DNA from: an uncultured bacterium
GTDB lineage: Bacteria; Patescibacteriota; Minisyncoccia; Phycocordibacterales; Phycocordibacteraceae
Length of the DNA stretch: 8,853 bases
Direction: 5' to 3'
NCBI GenBank assembly: GCA_943914435.1
Contig: CALUBY010000031.1
Location: 1 to 8,853, forward strand
In this document: one piece after another, positions 5,925 to 8,853 of the stretch
Numbering within the stretch: the first letter of the stretch is position 1
How the letters are laid out: each line of letters begins with the position of its first letter
The notes under the pieces: generated by a model
Database searches by the model: none
The model's input: only the letters and a program-made list of their open reading frames with translations
Told to the model about the DNA's origin: nothing
Program-made: the position numbers and the translations under genes

Positions 5925-6789
5925 GAAGACTCGCATACCGTACCATGCTTTGCTGCTCTTAACGCTCGTTCTTGTGTGCGCGAACGGATTCGTGGCTCTC
6001 TATCTACTGCGCACGCCAGCCGATCCAGCGGTGACGGTCTCATTCTTTGATGTCGGACAAGGGGACAGCATTCTGGTTGAGGGTCCTACCGGCATCGAAA
6101 TGCTTATTGACGGAGGGAAAGATCGTTCGGTAGTGCGCGAGCTGCCAAAGGTGATGGGTCCCCTCGACCGCAGTATCGACATTGTCGTAGCAACGCACCC
6201 TGATGCTGATCATATTGGCGGGCTTCCCGATGTTCTTTCAAGATATCGTGTTTCCACAATACTCACGAGCGGAAGAGAGGCAGACTCAAGCTACGTCGAA
6301 CGGTTCAAAGAGGCCGAGGCGAACGAGTTCGGTATGAATCAAGTATATGCTCGAAAAGGTATGCGCATTCATCTTGGGGGTGGGGCGTATGCGGATGTGC
6401 TGCATCCTGAAGATACGGTCGCAAAACTACCAAACACCAACGATGCATCGATTGTCCTTAGGGTTGTGTTTGGTTCAACGGAGTTCTTGCTTACCGGAGA
6501 CGCGCCCACCTGGGTAGAGGATCGCCTCGTAGGGGCATACGGAGACATGCTTCAAAGTGATGTACTCAAGGCAGGACATCATGGGTCAAAAACATCTACG
6601 AGTCCTTTATTCTTGGCGACCGTACAGCCTGATACGGTTGTTATTTCAGCAGGAAAGAACAATACGTACGGACACCCTCATAGAGATGTACTTGAGAACA
6701 TTCAGGCGGCAGGAGCGCTGGTGCTTTCAACCATTGATGACGGAACCATTACGTTTGTTTCTGACGGTTCCCTCGTAAGACGTCGTTAA
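5923..6789 (+). CDS. ComEC-type metallo-beta-lactamase-fold hydrolase, exported and anchored
   Basis: This 288-aa protein matches the C-terminal domain of classical ComEC, a metal-dependent hydrolase proposed to degrade the non-transported DNA strand at the outer face of the membrane. Residues 8-29 form an N-terminal hydrophobic anchor or signal, so the enzyme should lie outside the cytoplasm. Motifs in order: FFDVGQGDS (41-49), LIDGG (61-65), THPDADHIGG (91-100; metal ligands H92, D94, D96, H97), NDASIVL (173-179), LLTGDAP (189-195; metal-bridging Asp), LKAGHHGSKTSTS (215-227) and SAGKNNTYGHPH (242-253). Similar stand-alone hydrolases exist widely, so a different exported substrate is possible. 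The comEC channel gene close by on the same strand supports a joint role. The start at 5923 puts the anchor at the N-terminus. No terminator separates it from the next gene. Confidence 0.9.
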   Translation: MKTRIPYHALLLLTLVLVCANGFVALYLLRTPADPAVTVSFFDVGQGDSILVEGPTGIEMLIDGGKDRSVVRELPKVMGPLDRSIDIVVATHPDADHIGGLPDVLSRYRVSTILTSGREADSSYVERFKEAEANEFGMNQVYARKGMRIHLGGGAYADVLHPEDTVAKLPNTNDASIVLRVVFGSTEFLLTGDAPTWVEDRLVGAYGDMLQSDVLKAGHHGSKTSTSPLFLATVQPDTVVISAGKNNTYGHPHRDVLENIQAAGALVLSTIDDGTITFVSDGSLVRRR

Positions 6790-6818
6790 TTGACTCTCTA
6801 CAGAAAGAGGCGTTTACT
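6790..6818 (+). promoter_or_regulatory. -35/-10 promoter of the 71-aa gene
   Basis: TTGACT (6790-6795, five of six matches to TTGACA) and TTTACT (6813-6818, four of six to TATAAT) are separated by exactly 17 bp, the preferred spacing. The -35 starts on the base after the MBL stop codon. Transcription would start near 6825 and leave a leader of about 33 nt carrying a Shine-Dalgarno sequence. It is the most canonical promoter seen in the window. Confidence 0.6.
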
Positions 6819-6847
6819 GCTCACAGACCCTTGTGTAGGGAGGAGTT

Positions 6848-6852
6848 GGAGG
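6848..6852 (+). promoter_or_regulatory. Shine-Dalgarno site deciding the 6858 start
   Basis: GGAGG ends 5 nt before the ATG at 6858, and an additional GGAG lies just upstream. This decides for ATG 6858 over the in-frame TTG at 6831. It is the only strong Shine-Dalgarno found before a gene in this window. Confidence 0.75.
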
Positions 6853-6857
6853 AACAC

Positions 6858-7073
6858 ATGCCCCTTGTCACCGAAAGAAGCAACCCGAAGACCAACGAAT
6901 GTGTCTTCAGGAAAAAGCATTCTGAATCAGAATATACCTTCTATGCTGGAACACTTGAAGAAGCGTTAGTTCACCTCGGGAAACACATGCACCTTTCCGA
7001 GAAAGTCACTATGGATTTATTTGTGCAGGCGGGGGGCCTGACCTTTTCTTTCAACGGTAAAAAGATATTTTAG
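6858..7073 (+). CDS. Small hypothetical protein, 71 aa
   Basis: The function is not recognised. The protein has no signal peptide or membrane helix, so it is probably cytoplasmic. The N-terminus is polar and basic (KTNECVFRKKHSES, residues 11-24). It is followed by EYTFYAGTLEEALVHLGKHM (25-44), which would fit a strand followed by a helix, and a C-terminal stretch with alternating hydrophobic residues (LTFSFNGKKIF, 61-71) suggesting a beta hairpin. It contains one Cys (residue 15) and several His residues but no paired metal motif. That it is real is supported by a well-spaced promoter, a strong ribosome binding site and a terminator hairpin directly after the stop. The combination suggests good expression. 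An in-frame TTG at 6831 would add nine residues but lacks a ribosome binding site. Confidence 0.75.
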   Translation: MPLVTERSNPKTNECVFRKKHSESEYTFYAGTLEEALVHLGKHMHLSEKVTMDLFVQAGGLTFSFNGKKIF

Positions 7074-7095
7074 GGCATGTCGCTCTAATCACTGA

Positions 7096-7123
7096 AAGCC
7101 CGTCCCTTTAGGGGGACGGGCTT
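7096..7123 (+). terminator. Hairpin terminator after the 71-aa gene
   Basis: The arms AAGCCCGTCCC (7096-7106) and GGGACGGGCTT (7113-7123) pair perfectly over 11 bp with a 6-base loop. They are followed by GGTCATTTTC, an interrupted T-rich tail. It lies 22 nt after the stop at 7073. Confidence 0.7.
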
Positions 7124-7143
7124 GGTCATTTTCTGAATAAAGA

Positions 7144-7171
7144 AAAACGAGCCGGTGCGCCGGCTCGTTTT
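7144..7171. terminator. Bidirectional terminator between the 71-aa gene and rpmB
   Basis: A 12-bp stem (7144-7155 with 7160-7171, loop TGCG) has a GC-rich core flanked by A-run and T-run on opposite sides. The minus-strand tail reads TTTTTCTTTATTC and the plus-strand tail TTTTCTATTTG, so it can stop transcription from both sides. It abuts the rpmB stop codon (7172-7174) and is its likely terminator. Confidence 0.8.
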
Positions 7172-7423
7172 CTATTTGATCTTGATGATACCTGCCTTTT
7201 TGAAGGTGGCGAATGCACCGTTCTTCTTTACGTGCCGCATGCCCTTGGTGCTTATATCAACGAGAAGCATTCGGCCAAGCTCGGCCACAAAGATGCGGCG
7301 CTTCTGGAGGTTCGCCTGGCGGCGCACCTTACCGGTAGGGTTAAACTGAGTTGCACGGGTACGGTTAGAGTACCGCCCGCCAATCTGGGTTGATTTTCCT
7401 GTTACTGCGCATTCGCGTGCCAT
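7172..7423 (-). CDS. rpmB: 50S ribosomal protein L28
   Basis: L28 is a small basic protein of the large ribosomal subunit. The family pattern is clear: MARECAVTGKS at the N-terminus, a basic central stretch (GKVRRQANLQKRRIF, 31-45), a beta strand with LLVDIS, and the signature STKGMRHVKKNG (58-69). The length of 83 aa is usual. Only one Cys is present (C5), so this is a zinc-free form of the protein. The ATG at 7423 gives the standard N-terminus. The gene stands alone on the minus strand, divergent from the M50 protease with 46 nt between starts, and ends directly at a bidirectional terminator. No rpmG or other ribosomal gene is adjacent. Confidence 0.96.
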   Translation of the reverse strand: MARECAVTGKSTQIGGRYSNRTRATQFNPTGKVRRQANLQKRRIFVAELGRMLLVDISTKGMRHVKKNGAFATFKKAGIIKIK

Positions 7424-7437
7424 AGTTCCGTCATGCT

Positions 7438-7443
7438 AGCATA
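7438..7443 (-). promoter_or_regulatory. Possible -10 element of rpmB
   Basis: On the minus strand this reads TATGCT. Transcription would start near 7431, leaving only about 8 nt of leader. It overlaps the 10-bp palindrome ATGCTAGCAT (7433-7442). No good -35 was found at standard spacing. The short intergenic stretch must also hold the promoter of the divergent M50 gene, which I could not place. Confidence 0.35.
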
Positions 7444-7469
7444 TGAGCACATAGTTAGGCAACGTCCCC

Positions 7470-8111
7470 ATGGAAACACTCATATTTACCGTCATTGTGC
7501 TCATTATATCGGTCATCGTGCACGAGGTTGCTCATGGGTGGGCAGCGAATGCTCTTGGGGACCCCACGGCACGACTTCAGGGTAGATTGTCCCTCAATCC
7601 TATTCGGCACGTTGACCCTATAGGATCTTTGTTCATCCCCGCAATCCTTGTTCTGACCAACTCAAGCTTTCTTTTTGGATGGGCAAAACCCGTTCCCTAC
7701 AATCCCTACAATCTAAAGAAAGTCGGCTCTGGGGCCGCGTGGAACGAAGCTATTGTGGGTATTGCGGGGGTAGCGGTAAACCTCGTGCTTGCCGTCATAT
7801 TCGCCGTTCTTGCTCGAGTTGCCCTTGCAAACGATTTTGAGGCATTTGCCGGTCTTGCGTCTCTCGTTGTGCTAGTAAACCTCTCTCTCGGTATATTTAA
7901 CCTGCTTCCTATTCCTCCGCTCGACGGGTTTACGGTGTTGCGAAGCATCCTTCCTCACAAAGCTGCGTTCGCCCTGCGTTCGATTGAAATGAAGATTCAG
8001 TCGGCAGGTATCCTCGGTCTTGTTGCTATTCTCTTTCTGTTTTCATTCTTCCTCGCCGCACCGTTTAGTCTTCTTATTCGTAGCCTCTTCCGTCTCCTTG
8101 TCGGCGTATAG
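7470..8111 (+). CDS. Site-2 protease family protein (M50 metalloprotease)
   Basis: M50 proteases are integral membrane zinc enzymes that cut substrates within or near the membrane. The zinc-binding HEVAH (18-22) lies in the first membrane helix (about 4-26). NPIRHVDPIG (43-52) is the conserved loop found in this small subgroup. The third ligand is D152 in NLLPIPPLDG (144-153). Further hydrophobic segments are at about 53-65, 95-117, 127-147 and 180-205. At 213 aa the protein is the minimal core, without the PDZ domain of RseP or the CBS domains of SpoIVFB-like members. The substrate is unknown; regulatory proteolysis of anti-sigma factors is known for other M50 families but nothing here identifies one. 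No Shine-Dalgarno precedes ATG 7470, but this start gives the expected N-terminus. It likely forms an operon with the HD gene, 5 nt away. Confidence 0.93.
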   Translation: METLIFTVIVLIISVIVHEVAHGWAANALGDPTARLQGRLSLNPIRHVDPIGSLFIPAILVLTNSSFLFGWAKPVPYNPYNLKKVGSGAAWNEAIVGIAGVAVNLVLAVIFAVLARVALANDFEAFAGLASLVVLVNLSLGIFNLLPIPPLDGFTVLRSILPHKAAFALRSIEMKIQSAGILGLVAILFLFSFFLAAPFSLLIRSLFRLLVGV

Positions 8112-8116
8112 CCCGT

Positions 8117-8743
8117 ATGACCACAGACTCTTTTGAACGCAGTACCATCGAAGCACTGCTCGATTTGGCCAAGCTTTCCCTAGCGTTTGGAAGGGTAGAC
8201 CGAGTAACTCGTCACCCTGACGGCATAACCCTTGAGTCTGACACTGACCACACGGTGATGCTCGGTCTTGTTGCGTGCGCATTTGCAGAACGATTCGCTC
8301 CTGAACTTGATCGTGGTCTCATTGCGCAGTTTGCATTAGTGCATGACCTCGTCGAGGTGTATGCGGGAGACACGCCAACCGGCCATATTCTGACTGAAGG
8401 GGATCATATGAGTAAGGAGGAACGAGAAGCCGAGGCTCTTGAACGTATTAGGAAAGAATTCGATGGCGAACTTCCTTGGATTGGAGAGACCATAGCCCGC
8501 TATGAATCCCTCGATACTCCTGAAGCCAGGTTCATAAAAGTTATTGACAAGTCACTTCCGAAGATGGTGAATATTTTTAACAACGGAGTTACCTTTAAGG
8601 GTCAGGGACATGATGCGGTGAGTGGCAAAGCATTCCTTCTTCATCAGCATGAAAAAATAGCGAATAGCTACGGCAGTGATCAAGAGGCGGCCCTGCGAGC
8701 CCTTAAGATGTTTGGGGAAGAGATGATGCGGGAAGTTTTCTAG
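8117..8743 (+). CDS. HD-domain phosphohydrolase, YfbR-like
   Basis: The metal-binding HD pattern is H45 (SDTDHTVML), H76-D77 (FALVHDLVE) and D144 (FIKVIDKSLPKM). E80 and D85 (VEVYAGDTP) follow with the same spacing as E72 and D77 after H68-D69 in E. coli YfbR, a 5'-deoxynucleotidase that removes phosphate from deoxynucleoside monophosphates. A basic stretch (R26, R30, R32) before H45 could supply the phosphate-binding Arg. The length of 208 aa is close to YfbR (about 199 aa). There is no signal or membrane segment, so it is cytoplasmic. Nucleotide salvage or pool control is the most likely role, but HD proteins vary in substrate and this is inference. It starts 5 nt after the M50 stop, so it is probably cotranscribed and translationally coupled, and it ends 7 nt before a strong terminator. 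Confidence 0.88.
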   Translation: MTTDSFERSTIEALLDLAKLSLAFGRVDRVTRHPDGITLESDTDHTVMLGLVACAFAERFAPELDRGLIAQFALVHDLVEVYAGDTPTGHILTEGDHMSKEEREAEALERIRKEFDGELPWIGETIARYESLDTPEARFIKVIDKSLPKMVNIFNNGVTFKGQGHDAVSGKAFLLHQHEKIANSYGSDQEAALRALKMFGEEMMREVF

Positions 8744-8750
8744 TCATCTA

Positions 8751-8782
8751 ACAAAAGGTCCGACCTAGGTCGGACCTTTTGT
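8751..8782. terminator. 32-bp palindromic terminator after the HD gene
   Basis: The whole 32-bp stretch is a perfect palindrome: ACAAAAGGTCCGAC, CTAG, then GTCGGACCTTTTGT. The stem is GC-rich in the middle with an A-run on the left and a T-run on the right, so it can act in either direction. It lies 7 nt after the stop at 8743 and closes the M50-HD operon. Confidence 0.85.
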
Positions 8783-8832
8783 CCACAAAAAATACACAAG
8801 TTTGAGCGTAAAAAGGGAAGTCGGACAGGTGT

Positions 8833-8846
8833 CGAACAATTGTTCG
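8833..8846. promoter_or_regulatory. LexA-type SOS box beside a promoter
   Basis: CGAACAATTGTTCG is a perfect 14-bp palindrome fitting the Gram-positive-type LexA/DinR core GAAC-N4-GTTC. It is followed directly by TATATA (8847-8852), a good -10, and preceded by CGGACA (8822-8827), which shares GACA with the -35 consensus. An operator in this position would block polymerase. The controlled gene would be on the plus strand beyond 8853 and cannot be seen. Bases 8783-8832 hold no other recognisable feature. Confidence 0.55.
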
Positions 8847-8853
8847 TATATAC

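Noticed and set aside
6831..6857. TTG start nine codons upstream for the 71-aa gene
   Set aside because: It has no ribosome binding site, while ATG 6858 has GGAGG at 5-nt spacing. It also lies only about 6 nt after the expected transcription start.
1..8853. CRISPR array, tRNA or rRNA gene, insertion sequence or phage genes
   Set aside because: No regularly spaced direct repeats, cloverleaf-like segments, transposase or integrase motifs were seen on reading both strands by eye.

Overview
The window reads as chromosomal DNA of a Patescibacteria/CPR-type bacterium, most likely in the Parcubacteria part of that group. This is inferred, not proven. Supporting signs are short tightly packed genes, a ComEC channel with an 'SGYNV' motif and no attached hydrolase domain, a separate ComEC-type metallo-beta-lactamase (MBL) protein, a divergent Fe/Mn superoxide dismutase with a 'LYEGYV' helix, a small minimal M50 protease, and few Shine-Dalgarno sequences. 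No transposase, integrase, phage gene, tRNA, rRNA or CRISPR array is visible.

Layout. Bases 1-143 are upstream DNA ending in a promoter directly at the recJ start. Bases 144-5253 (+) hold a compact row: recJ (ssDNA exonuclease), a 458-aa membrane-anchored protein with a possible cryptic lysozyme-like domain, rnhA (RNase HI) and comEC (DNA-uptake channel). Each of these four starts exactly 6 nt after a TANNNT hexamer, which suggests leaderless mRNAs. Bases 5250-5843 (-) encode a superoxide dismutase that overlaps the comEC end by 4 nt. Bases 5923-6789 (+) encode the exported MBL hydrolase that corresponds to the C-terminal domain of classical ComEC. Bases 6858-7073 (+) encode a 71-aa orphan protein with its own -35/-10 promoter and a good ribosome binding site. 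Two hairpin terminators follow, then rpmB (ribosomal protein L28, -, 7172-7423). Bases 7470-8743 (+) encode an M50 site-2-type protease and, 5 nt later, a YfbR-like HD phosphohydrolase, closed by a 32-bp palindromic terminator. The last bases carry a LexA-type palindrome next to a TATATA element, the control region of a gene beyond the window.

How the genes fit together (inference). ComEC plus the separate MBL protein would form a split DNA-import machine. RecJ and RNase HI degrade nucleic acid strands, and the HD protein may dephosphorylate deoxynucleotides, so several genes fit uptake and processing of external DNA in an organism that probably scavenges nucleotides. The anchored lysozyme-like candidate could remodel the cell wall. 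The dismutase, L28 and M50 genes look like ordinary housekeeping neighbours.
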